A stretch of DNA of 64,000 nucleotides from Trichococcus pasteurii (GTDB lineage Bacteria > Bacillota > Bacilli > Lactobacillales > Aerococcaceae). The notes below the pieces were generated by a model, which saw only the letters and a program-made list of their open reading frames with translations, searched no databases and was not told the origin of the DNA. Every line of letters begins with the position of its first letter. Position 1 is the first letter of the stretch. A program made the translations under genes and the position numbers. Location: the NCBI RefSeq assembly GCF_900112935.1, contig NZ_FONM01000002.1:186001-250000 (forward strand), in the 5' to 3' direction. Positions 28,341 to 37,200 of the stretch are shown here, piece after piece.

Positions 28341-29141
28341 CTAATAGTCGTTGAGAATAGAATCAAGTGGATCGCCAGTATTGCCAGAACCGCCATTACC
28401 GGAACCGCCCATTTTAGAAAGGTTCAAGTAGATCAAGGCCATTGCAACACCTAGGGCTCCTAATGCGATCAACGTCAATTGAGATACAGCGGCAACGACG
28501 AAACCAATGATGAAGAATGGCCATACTTCTTTAGTAGCCATCATATTGATTACCATTGCATAACCAACGGCTACGACCATACCGCCACCGATTGCCATTC
28601 CATCAGTCAACCAACCCGGCATTGCTTCCAACCCAGAACGGACAGCGTCTGCAGGGATGAACAGAAGCATTGCAGCAGGAATTGCGATACGCAAACCTTG
28701 CATGGCAATAGCCCCAATTTGAAGCCATTCAATCTTGCGATAGTCGCCTTGTTCTGCAGCTGCGTCCATCAAATGAACGATCGGAACAGCGAGTGTACGA
28801 ACAAACATCGTCAAGACTAATCCAGCTACAGCCAGAGGAATCGCAATAGCGATAGCGGAAGATACGCCATTTACGCCTTGACCACCCAAAACTAAAATAA
28901 TTGCCGATGCAACAGAAGCAAGTGCCGCGTCAGGGGCTACAGCTGCTCCGATATTTGCCCAACCTAATGCGATCATTTGTAATGATCCGCCAAGAATAAT
29001 ACCAGCTTCAAGATTACCTGTGACAAGTCCGATAAGTGTACATGCAACGAGCGGTTGATGGAATTGGAATTCATCTAAAATGCCTTCCATCCCGGCAAAG
29101 AATGCCACGATGATGACTAGAATAATTGAAACGACTGACAT
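28341..29141 (-). CDS. manM: PTS mannose-family IIC membrane component
   Basis: A 266-residue membrane protein with several helices, starting MSVVSIILVIIVAFFAGMEGILDEFQFHQP. It contains the IIC signatures CTLIGLVTGNLEAGIILGGSLQMIALGW and GAAVAPDAALASVAS. The C-terminal tail is Gly/Asn-rich (GGSGNGGSGNTGDP), an unusual flexible end also seen in some lactobacillales IIC proteins. It starts 21 bases after manL and is the second gene of the operon. Confidence 0.92.
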   Translation of the reverse strand: MSVVSIILVIIVAFFAGMEGILDEFQFHQPLVACTLIGLVTGNLEAGIILGGSLQMIALGWANIGAAVAPDAALASVASAIILVLGGQGVNGVSSAIAIAIPLAVAGLVLTMFVRTLAVPIVHLMDAAAEQGDYRKIEWLQIGAIAMQGLRIAIPAAMLLFIPADAVRSGLEAMPGWLTDGMAIGGGMVVAVGYAMVINMMATKEVWPFFIIGFVVAAVSQLTLIALGALGVAMALIYLNLSKMGGSGNGGSGNTGDPLDSILNDY

Positions 29142-29162
29142 AATATACCTCCTCTTTTCTTG

Positions 29163-30149
29163 TTATGCCTTAGCTAATTCTTCTTTAGCTTTTTTCAGCA
29201 ACGCATCCATTTTTTCCGATGAATCATTCGGAACTTTCCGGACATCAAATTTAACACCTTTTGCTTTCAATGCTTCAAATGCTTTCACATCTTCAGGCCC
29301 CATTGACAAGACCTTATTCACGACAACCTTGCCGACTGAGTGAGCCATTGATCCAACATTCAACTCCTCAATCTTCACGCCGCCTTCAATTACCCGAACG
29401 ACATCTTGCACATTTTCAAAAAGCAAGAGGGCATGGGTGTTCCCAAAACGAGGATCTTTCGCAATCTCAATCATTTTTTTGATTGGAATCACATTGGCTT
29501 TGACTCCTGGCGGTGCTGCTTGCACGATCAGGTTTTTCCGCAATTCATCTCTTGAGACATCATCCGAAACCACGATGATCCGATTTGTTCCAGCTGATTT
29601 CGCCCACGTTGTTGCTACTTGTCCATGAAGCAATCGTGAATCCAATCGAACTAAAGCTAACTTGATTTTTCCATCACCAACGACTGTCCCTACAGGAAGG
29701 TTGCCTTTTGGTTGTTGCCCCTTAGAAGCCGCTTCCACTTTCTTTGGCTCTAAACTTTCTGGCTTAGCTCTTACGCCATCCTTCGCTGCTGGAAGAATTT
29801 GTGCGGCAATCTTTTGTGCCGAGTCACTGCTTAGGCGTGCAGCGTACGCTTCGATGACCATTGGAAGGTTCATTCCGGCAATAATCGCCCATGTGTCTTT
29901 ATGTGCTTCAAAAAGACTGTTGGCTTGATTGAACGGTGTTCCGCCCCATAAGTCGACTAAGAACAACACTTCCTCTGGGTTGTCAAAGGACGCGATGGCC
30001 TCTTGCATCTTTGCTTTGACATCGTCCGGACCTTCGCTAGGCGCCAAGGTCACTGCTTTGACATTTTCTTGTTCGCCGAAAATCATCGAAGCGGATTGCA
30101 GAATGCCTTCAGCGAAATTCCCGTGACTTGCTAGGATAATTCCTACCAT
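29163..30149 (-). CDS. manL: PTS mannose-family IIAB fusion protein
   Basis: A 328-residue cytosolic phosphotransfer protein. The IIA domain (about 1-125) has its phosphorylated histidine at position 9 (ILASHGNFA) and LWGGTPFN. A Lys/Pro-rich linker (about 125-160) leads to the IIB domain with its histidine in DSRLLHGQVATTW. It receives phosphate from HPr and passes it to the sugar through manM and manN. First gene of the operon, 81 bases downstream of a consensus sigma-54 promoter. AGGAGG precedes the ATG. Confidence 0.94.
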   Translation of the reverse strand: MVGIILASHGNFAEGILQSASMIFGEQENVKAVTLAPSEGPDDVKAKMQEAIASFDNPEEVLFLVDLWGGTPFNQANSLFEAHKDTWAIIAGMNLPMVIEAYAARLSSDSAQKIAAQILPAAKDGVRAKPESLEPKKVEAASKGQQPKGNLPVGTVVGDGKIKLALVRLDSRLLHGQVATTWAKSAGTNRIIVVSDDVSRDELRKNLIVQAAPPGVKANVIPIKKMIEIAKDPRFGNTHALLLFENVQDVVRVIEGGVKIEELNVGSMAHSVGKVVVNKVLSMGPEDVKAFEALKAKGVKFDVRKVPNDSSEKMDALLKKAKEELAKA

Positions 30150-30229
30150 TTGTATACCTCCTATTGAATATATTTTATGACTGTTTGGATAAATAGCTTA
30201 GCAGGCCATTTACCAGACACTATACTATA

Positions 30230-30246
30230 TGCAAAAAGCGTGCCAA
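30230..30246 (-). promoter_or_regulatory. Sigma-54 (-24/-12) promoter of manLMN
   Basis: Minus-strand TTGGCACGCTTTTTGCA agrees with the consensus TGGCAC-N5-TTGCW exactly, with GG and GC spaced as required. It lies about 80 bases upstream of manL. Confidence 0.93.
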
Positions 30247-30247
30247 C

Positions 30248-30343
30248 TTAGTGTATGGCCCGTTTCTTCGGATAAAAAAGCTAAAAAAATACACTAAAAC
30301 ACTTAGTGTCTTAGTGTATCGATTGTTATTTTTTGTTAGTGTA
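30248..30343. repeat. TTAGTGTA repeats, likely upstream activating sequences
   Basis: TTAGTGTA occurs at 30248-30255, 30311-30318 and 30336-30343, with inverted TACACTAA at 30290-30297 and a dyad ACACTAA/TTAGTGT at 30291-30309. The cluster extends from the promoter to about 100 bases upstream of it, where LevR-type activators bind. Confidence 0.6.
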
Positions 30344-30358
30344 TGCGATACTGTATCG

Positions 30359-33235
30359 TTATTCTTGATAAGCCAACAATTGTTGTAGATAGTATACTTC
30401 ATCTTTCGGCATTTCAATTTGAAAAGTGCTGCTGAGGAGATTTAAGGATTGTTCCAGCTGCTTAAATGTATCGGACTGTTCGGTCATTTCCAGTTCTTCA
30501 AGCGGTGCAATCAATGTATCTTGGCGCAAGGACCGCTCAAACATTCCCGCGAGGTGCATCAGAAGATTGATTGCTTGGGAATAATTTTCTTCATTCTTCA
30601 ATAAGGAAGAACTAAACTTCCACAAAGGTTCGATCAGCTTTTGCGGATTCAAGAAAGTAAAGCTTTGCGTCATGTATTCCACGCATATCTGCTTCGCCTT
30701 TTCCAATGTCAACTCGCTATCATCATAGGATTCGGCCTCTTCCACTAAATAGTCCAATACTTTTTCGGCATCTCCGTTGAAGAAATGTTCCATTGGAATG
30801 TAAACGGCATCGATTTTTGGTTTGACGATTCCTGTTGTCGCCAGGATTTCATACTCCTGTTGCAAGTTTGCCAATTGCTCATCCATTTCGATTACCGAAA
30901 TCGGCAGTACCTCGATTTCCACATCAAAATATTTCTCTAAATGCTTGTCGATGATCTCCTTCATCTTTTGCGCGGTTCCTTCACCCGAAGCGCAGATCGC
31001 AATGATTGCCTTTTTGCGCTTCAAGGTGTGCCCGTTCTCTTCTCTGGTGGTCACGCTGCTGCCTGCATAACCACGGAAAGATTGGAGCGACCGATAAATT
31101 TCATCAAGTGTCGTTTCAACAAGATCTGTCTTGCGTACCGTTTCCAAAACGATTGGCGTTGTGACCATGTCGATCGTTTTGACTTCAATTCCTGTTTTTT
31201 CGGTGATTTTTTCGGAAAAAGTCGCCAGCGAGCCCATATCGACCAACAAAATGACTCCGCTCCCTCGATCGATTTCTTGGACACAATGAATAATTTTTTC
31301 GAGGGCCACTTGGGGCTTCATCTCAAGAGGCATATCTACAGCGCGAATATTGTCGACCCCCAACAGTGTCGTCACAACCTCGGCCATGCTCGTTGCTGTA
31401 CTCCTGCCATGGGCGGCAATCACAACACCCACTCTACCTGTGACCTTGTCTTGCTTTAATGAAACCAGCAGCAAAGTCAGATAATAGGTCTCCACCTCAG
31501 GGATGTTGATGCTGTATTCTTTTTGCAGCTCTTGTTTCATCCATTTAGCGACCGTAAACTCTTGGGGATAATCTTCCACCATATTTTTGATGCTTGCATG
31601 GAGCGTCCGGCTGTTTTCGCCTAATTGGATCCGTTTTAAAAACGAACTGATATGCAGACTCATCGCATAGACGAAATTCCGTTGGAAGTGATAATCCAAA
31701 TGATCTTGGGCATACTCAAACATACTCTTTGCAAAGCGAATAATGCGTTGATCAATGATTTCCGAAAGTTTTTTCTCCGTGTCAAAGGTCAAACCCGTAT
31801 CACGATAAAAAGACTTCAGATGGACATTGATGTCGGTCGTAATGTAATGGTTGATAGATTCCTTATCAAGCCCTTCTTCACGCAGAAGTGCGGCCTTATT
31901 TCCGATGATTTCATACAGATTATAAGGAAGCTCATAGGAATCGCTGATCAGTTGGCTTTCCGCTCCTTCATTCGGCACCACCTTCAGCACGGGCTCCAGT
32001 ATCCGAGTGAGTTCATTCAAGCGCTCACGATGATTATTCGCCAGATTCATCAGACCGTTTTGGATCTCTGGGGTCAGCTCATCCAACGTAATCGATATTT
32101 CATCTGAATTCATATATTTCAAAAAGGCCCGCGCACAAACAAGCTGGACATTCGATTTCAGCTGCCCGACATTTCCGTAGGTTACGCTGCCAATCAATGC
32201 CTTCACTGCATCCTGTTTCACGTGGATGCTTTTTTGGATTCGATTGGCTTCGATCGAGACCATCCGCTTCAACAAATCCAGCTGTTCCGCAATCGGACGT
32301 TCTGAAAATTGCGGTAATTTAATGACGATCGGAATGCGTCGCACAAAGGTCTGAAGCAAACTGGAAGCGGGATCTTCCGTCGTAGCACAAACAAGACGGA
32401 CATTGACTTTATTGGCTTTATCGGTTTCGCCTAATCGATTATAAGTGCCGTGATCCAGTAGATAAAAAATCATTTCTTGCCCTTCAGGCGGCAGGCGGTG
32501 CACTTCGTCCATAAAGAGCATGCCGCCGTCTGCCCGTTGGATCAATCCGTCCGTCGTTTCTGTCGCTCCTGTAAAAGCACCCTTGCGGTATCCGAACAAA
32601 TGGGCCATCAATAACTCAGGATTGTGCGCATAGTCGGCACAATTGAATACAACCAGTTCCTTATCAGCTGCGAAAACTTGATTTGCTTGCGCGAAACGAA
32701 ACATCGCATGAACAAAAAAGGTTTTCCCGCTTCCTGTCGGTCCAGTGATCAAGCAGCTTAACCCTTTAGGAGGATAGAGGATCGCCGCCTTTGCCTGATC
32801 AACTTGAGTCCGCATACTGTCATTTGAACCGATTACATTCGCAAACACCTCATTATTTGTTTCACGGTTGCCCGCATGCTTTCCTTCCCGGGTTGCGGGA
32901 ACACGAGAAATGTCAGAAGCAGGGCCGCGCGTTTCACTGGTTGGCCTTGAGGTTGGTTTGGGCTGGTCTTCTTTATATGTATGCACCTTTTTTTGCGGTT
33001 GCTTATTCCATTTCAAAGAGTGATCCGCATATCTGACCGGTCGTCCAAAGGATTTGATTAGTTTTCCCTGACGCACGAGCTCATTTAAGTCGCTGCTTGC
33101 ATTGGGCCGTATGATCTGAAGCTCCGTCACAACTTCCTGAGTCGTCACGCCTTCGTTCCCCTGCTCAAAAGCAGCTTCTGTACACTCCTGCGAGCGGATT
33201 TTTATATACTCGTAGATTCGGTCTATTCGTTTCAT
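30359..33235 (-). CDS. manR: LevR/ManR-type sigma-54 activator with PTS regulation domains
   Basis: A 958-residue transcription activator. In order: an N-terminal winged helix-turn-helix (about 1-75), an AAA+ domain with Walker A GPTGSGKT (165-172), the sigma-54 loop GAFTGA (219-224) and Walker B GGMLFMDEVH; a first PRD (histidine in MSLHISSF); a IIA-Man-like domain (VVIAAHGRSTATS); a IIB-Gat-like domain with cysteine in AICASGEGTA; and a second PRD (LLMHLAGM). Family members are switched by phosphorylation from HPr and the PTS itself. It sits just upstream of its likely target manLMN. AAAGGAGG precedes the ATG. Confidence 0.93.
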   Translation of the reverse strand: MKRIDRIYEYIKIRSQECTEAAFEQGNEGVTTQEVVTELQIIRPNASSDLNELVRQGKLIKSFGRPVRYADHSLKWNKQPQKKVHTYKEDQPKPTSRPTSETRGPASDISRVPATREGKHAGNRETNNEVFANVIGSNDSMRTQVDQAKAAILYPPKGLSCLITGPTGSGKTFFVHAMFRFAQANQVFAADKELVVFNCADYAHNPELLMAHLFGYRKGAFTGATETTDGLIQRADGGMLFMDEVHRLPPEGQEMIFYLLDHGTYNRLGETDKANKVNVRLVCATTEDPASSLLQTFVRRIPIVIKLPQFSERPIAEQLDLLKRMVSIEANRIQKSIHVKQDAVKALIGSVTYGNVGQLKSNVQLVCARAFLKYMNSDEISITLDELTPEIQNGLMNLANNHRERLNELTRILEPVLKVVPNEGAESQLISDSYELPYNLYEIIGNKAALLREEGLDKESINHYITTDINVHLKSFYRDTGLTFDTEKKLSEIIDQRIIRFAKSMFEYAQDHLDYHFQRNFVYAMSLHISSFLKRIQLGENSRTLHASIKNMVEDYPQEFTVAKWMKQELQKEYSINIPEVETYYLTLLLVSLKQDKVTGRVGVVIAAHGRSTATSMAEVVTTLLGVDNIRAVDMPLEMKPQVALEKIIHCVQEIDRGSGVILLVDMGSLATFSEKITEKTGIEVKTIDMVTTPIVLETVRKTDLVETTLDEIYRSLQSFRGYAGSSVTTREENGHTLKRKKAIIAICASGEGTAQKMKEIIDKHLEKYFDVEIEVLPISVIEMDEQLANLQQEYEILATTGIVKPKIDAVYIPMEHFFNGDAEKVLDYLVEEAESYDDSELTLEKAKQICVEYMTQSFTFLNPQKLIEPLWKFSSSLLKNEENYSQAINLLMHLAGMFERSLRQDTLIAPLEELEMTEQSDTFKQLEQSLNLLSSTFQIEMPKDEVYYLQQLLAYQE

Positions 33236-33374
33236 CCAGATGCCTCCTTTTACTTCATCACCCTAAAAGTACCATAATCCCGAAAGAAACGAAAGCGGAA
33301 GCTTACGAAATGTGCCGTTCCACAGCCTGCTTTTCACCAGGTTGGCAAATATCCCCAATGGGCTTTCAAAACAT

Positions 33375-33403
33375 TTGAACAATAGCCGCATTTGTAATAC
33401 AAT
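33375..33403 (+). promoter_or_regulatory. Promoter of the toxin-antitoxin pair
   Basis: TTGAAC (33375-33380) and TACAAT (33398-33403) are separated by 17 bases. An imperfect dyad TTTGTA...TACAAA (about 33391-33414) overlaps the -10 and could be the antitoxin operator. Confidence 0.65.
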
Positions 33404-33426
33404 GTACATACAAAGGAGTGATTATC

Positions 33427-33648
33427 ATGAGCACGATATCATTACGCATGGATGAAGAAGAAGAAAAATTAATCAAGGAATATGCGAAAGCCAAAAACAT
33501 TACGATTTCTGCTCTCTTCAGGAATGCAGTATTAGAAAAAATCGAAGATGAAATTGACCTAGACCTTTACCATGTCGCCATGAAACAACACATCGAGAAC
33601 CCTCAAGTTCTTTCTTTCGATGAAATGATGAAGGAATTAGATTTCTGA
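33427..33648 (+). CDS. RelB/DUF6290-type antitoxin
   Basis: A 73-residue protein with a ribbon-helix-helix start (STISLRMDEEEEKLIKEYAKAKNITISALFRNAVLEKI), typical of antitoxins that repress their own operon, and an acidic C-terminal tail that would wrap the toxin. The frame reaches a GTG at 33418, but that overlaps the AAGGAG ribosome site, so the ATG at 33427 is used. Its stop overlaps the toxin start (TGATG). Confidence 0.85.
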   Translation: MSTISLRMDEEEEKLIKEYAKAKNITISALFRNAVLEKIEDEIDLDLYHVAMKQHIENPQVLSFDEMMKELDF

Positions 33649-33917
33649 TGGTGGCATTTAAAGTAGAATTTGAAAGCAGCGCTCAAAAGACATTGAAGAA
33701 AATGGATCGTTATCAAGCGCAAATCATTTTATCTTGGATCAAAAAGAATCTGGTGGATACGGAGAATCCCAGACAACACGGAAAAGGACTTGTCGCGAAT
33801 CATTCCGGTGAATGGCGTTATCGGATTGGTGATTACCGTCTGATTGCAGACATCAATGATGATACAATCACTATCTTAGTTCTTGAAATAGGCCACCGGA
33901 AAGATATCTACAAGTAA
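33648..33917 (+). CDS. RelE/ParE-family toxin
   Basis: An 89-residue basic protein of the RelE/ParE superfamily. FKVEFESSAQKTLKKMDRYQAQII, GEWRYRIGDYRLIADINDDTITILVLEIGHRKDIYK follows the typical beta-sheet core. The Arg in YRIGDYRLI and the terminal HRKDIYK match RelE-type mRNA interferases. Translationally coupled to the antitoxin by one-base overlap. A strong terminator follows. Confidence 0.87.
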   Translation: MVAFKVEFESSAQKTLKKMDRYQAQIILSWIKKNLVDTENPRQHGKGLVANHSGEWRYRIGDYRLIADINDDTITILVLEIGHRKDIYK

Positions 33918-33921
33918 CAGC

Positions 33922-33971
33922 AAAAGGTGCAGCATCCCTTGACGGAAACCAAGGGGTGCTGCACCTTATTT
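33922..33971 (+). terminator. Terminator of the toxin-antitoxin pair
   Basis: AAGGTGCAGCATCCCTTG and CAAGGGGTGCTGCACCTT form an 18-bp stem with one mismatch, followed by ATTTTTG. Its stem is nearly the same as that of the addA terminator at 34186-34227. Confidence 0.88.
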
Positions 33972-34008
33972 TTGTTGCCGGTAACGCCCTGGGTACCGAT
34001 AAGTGTCG

Positions 34009-34145
34009 AAATTGTCGAACGTAGGCAGGATATTCGACAATTTTTTTACTATGTAAGGTGAAATTGTCTAATGTTGGAAGGCATTCGACAATCTAACCCT
34101 CCAGCGAGACGAAGTTGTCGAATGTATGGAAAACATTTGACAATT
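34009..34145. repeat. Three palindromic repeats with a 52-base period
   Basis: Units at about 34009-34043, 34061-34092 and 34113-34145 each read (A)TTGTCGAAYGT...ATTCGACAAT with small changes. Each unit is itself an inverted repeat that can fold into a hairpin. The spacing from unit to unit is 51-52 bases. No frame crosses them. Confidence 0.8.
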
Positions 34146-34185
34146 CGCACCCCCGCACCCCACCCCACACAGCGTGCTATCGAAA

Positions 34186-34227
34186 AAGGTGCAGCACGCT
34201 TGGCGAAAACCAAGGATGCTGCACCTT
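34186..34227 (-). terminator. Terminator of addBA
   Basis: AAGGTGCAGCACGCTTGG and CCAAGGATGCTGCACCTT form a long stem with two mismatches and a six-base loop. Read on the minus strand it ends in TTTTTC, about 30 bases after the addA stop. Confidence 0.82.
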
Positions 34228-34258
34228 CTATTTGTCGTTCAATAACATACCCCCGTAT

Positions 34259-37200
34259 TCAGACAACCACATTCGTATGGTTCGAAAGCAGCGCAATGTA
34301 TGCCGCGCTGACGGGTTTCTGCCGGATGGTCTCGAGGCCTTTCTTGTACAGGTTCATCTGGCCGCGGTACTTGTCGATGATGTTCTCGGGCAATACCGGA
34401 GCTTGATCGCCCACGAAATCGGTTTTGAAGTCGTAGAGGACGATGTGGTCGTCATACTCGATGAAACCGTCGATGATACCGTGGATCAGCAGATTGTCGG
34501 TTGAGTCTTCTGGCATCTCAGCGAATATCCGGCTGGCCGGGATCAGCAGCGAGAACGGCATTTCCCGTCTCACCCTGTCCGCATTCGCCTGGATTTCCTG
34601 CCCCAATTCCGTCCGGAAAAACAACGCGATCTGTTCCGCGTCGAGCTTCTCAGCGACAGCCGTCTCCAGCAGCCCGTCACCTACCAATTCAAGCAACAGT
34701 TGCGCCACATAGGCTGCGGTAATTTCCTTTTCCAGATCCACGGACTGCATCACGAAATGCGTCGCGGTACCGATTTCCGCGCTGTTCGGCATCACCGTCT
34801 CTTGCATGAAGCGCGGACGCGGGAATTCGGGCTCCACATAGCGGGATACCCTCTTCGTGTCGGACAGATCCAGCTTCAGCATATGGCTTTCGTCAGGATC
34901 CTCGAACAGGCGCTTGATTTCCGAAACGGACTGGTAGCTGGTTGTCGTCGTTGACGCTTCGTGGGGATATTTCGCCTCCATCAGGGCAACGGCCAACTTC
35001 ATCTCCTCAGCCAGGGAATGTTCATGCGCCTCGACTTTCGCCGATGCCATCTGCTCGATTTCGTCTTTCCACTGCGATTCGTTGATCTCCTCCATGGCGA
35101 CCGGGATGTAGGACAGCAAGTCTTCCTCACGGAAAGTCTGGATGCTGAAATGCACCGGATAATGTGTCAGTTCGCCCCGGTATTCCTTATGGAAATGGTC
35201 GTTCTCGGCATCCTCGTGCCGGTACAGGCACATGCCGAGCCATTTCATCATCGAACCGGCCTGCAGGCGCAGGTAATCCGGCAGCAGCTTCCCGCTTGTT
35301 CCGTCGGCCACTTGCCAATCGGCCCAGAGTTTCTCTTCGGATTTGTATGATCCTACCAGGAACAGTTTCTGCTCGGCGCGGGTCAGAGCCACATAGAGTT
35401 TGCGCATCTCTTCAGCCAGCAATTTCTTTTTCTTTTCGATCGCCAACGCTTGGCGCGCCAAGGACGGATACTGGACCCGTTGTTGGACGTCGAAATAATC
35501 GGTTCCGAGCCCGTGCGTCTCCGAGAAGATGTATTTGCTTTGCGTGTCGCTCAGGTTGAACCGTTTCGACAGATCCATCAGGAAGACGACCGGGAACTCC
35601 AGGCCTTTGCTGGCGTGGATGGTCATGACTCTGACGGCATCCTCATCGTCGCTGAAGGAGGTCGGCTCGGCCAAATCCTTGTCGCGCTGTTGGATCTTCT
35701 CGATGAAACGGATGAACTGGAACAGCCCTTTGTAGTTCGTTTCCTCGTATTTCTTGGCCCGCTCATAGAGTGCGTGCAGATTGGCTGTCCGCTGCTTGCC
35801 GGCGACCATGCCGCCGACATAATCCAGGAAGTGGGTGTCGTTGTAGATGGTCCAGATCAGCGTAACGAGGCTGCTCCGTCTGGCCGTGTTGCGCCATTCG
35901 AGCAAGCGGCCCATGAACAGCGCCAATTTGCTGTGCGCATCCTTTATTTCCGCAGACTGGTCGATTTCAGAAGCTTCGCAGATTTTGATGAAATGCTGCG
36001 CGGCTTCGTAAAAATCGCCGTTCTTCTGCTGGATGCGGATCAGCGCCAGTTGTTTCTCGTCCAAACCGACGATCGGCGAACGCAGCACTGCCGCTAGCGG
36101 GATATCCTGGCGCGGGTTGTCGATTACCTTCAGCAAGGACAGGATGATCGAAACCTCGGTGCGCTGGAAATAGCTTTCCGTATCGTTCAGTATGACCGGT
36201 ATCTGGAAATCCTTGAAGATCTCCAGGATGACGAGGTTGTTCTTCTTCGTCGGCGTCAACAGCACGATGTCGCGGTAGGAAAGCGGCCTTTCTTCCTTGG
36301 TCTTTTTGTCGTAAATCAGGAACTTCTCATCGATCAGCGCCTTGATTTTCTGGGCCACCATTGTGACCTCCCCGGCTGTCTTATCGTCGATCGTCAGGTC
36401 AGCTTCGAGATCATTCTCTGGTGTGAGGGCTTCCTCGTCGTTGTCGGCATTCTCCGACAGATAGATCAGCAGCTCTGTCTGGTTGCGCTCGCTCTCCGGG
36501 AAAGATTTGTTGCCGGCTTGGAGCTTCGCGGCTTCATCGTAATCCATCTGCCCGACTTTTTCGTCCATCAATTGCTCGAAGACGAAATTCGTGAAATGGA
36601 TGACCTCTGCGCGCGAACGGAAGTTTTCCGCCAGAATGATCCGTTCCCCGCCGTCTTTGTCGGCAAAGGCCGCGTATTTGCGCAGGAAAAGGCTCGGGTC
36701 GGCCAAGCGGAAGGCGTAGATGGACTGTTTGACATCCCCAACCATGAACAGGTTCTCGGTTTCCGGCTGGTGCCGCGTCACCCAATAGAGGATGCTTTCC
36801 TGCAGCTGGTTCACGTCCTGGTATTCGTCGATCAGCACTTCCGCGAATTTGTTGCGGTAATAAGCGCTCGCGTCGCTCATCTTGCGCTCCCCGTCCTCGG
36901 CGATCGGCGCCAGAATCTGCAGTGTCAGATGCTCAAGGTCATTGAAATCAAGCACATTGTCTTCCAATTTCCGTTCCCAATAGGCTTCGGAAAAGCGTTT
37001 CGTCACCCGGGCCATCTCTTCGGCATAGGGATGGATGCCCTTCAGCACTTCCTCCTGTTCCGCAAGCGGCCGGTTGAGGTACTGCGCGCTCAATGCGGCG
37101 AAATCCTTCTTGTATTTGTCGCGCAGGCCTTTCAGCAGCGCTTTTTGATCCTTCACTTCATCCGGATCGGCCTTCTTGCTGCTCGGCCAACGCGCAAACT

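Noticed and set aside
34009-34145. CRISPR array
   Set aside because: Only three units, each a palindrome with variable sequence and short, similar spacers; no cas genes are present.
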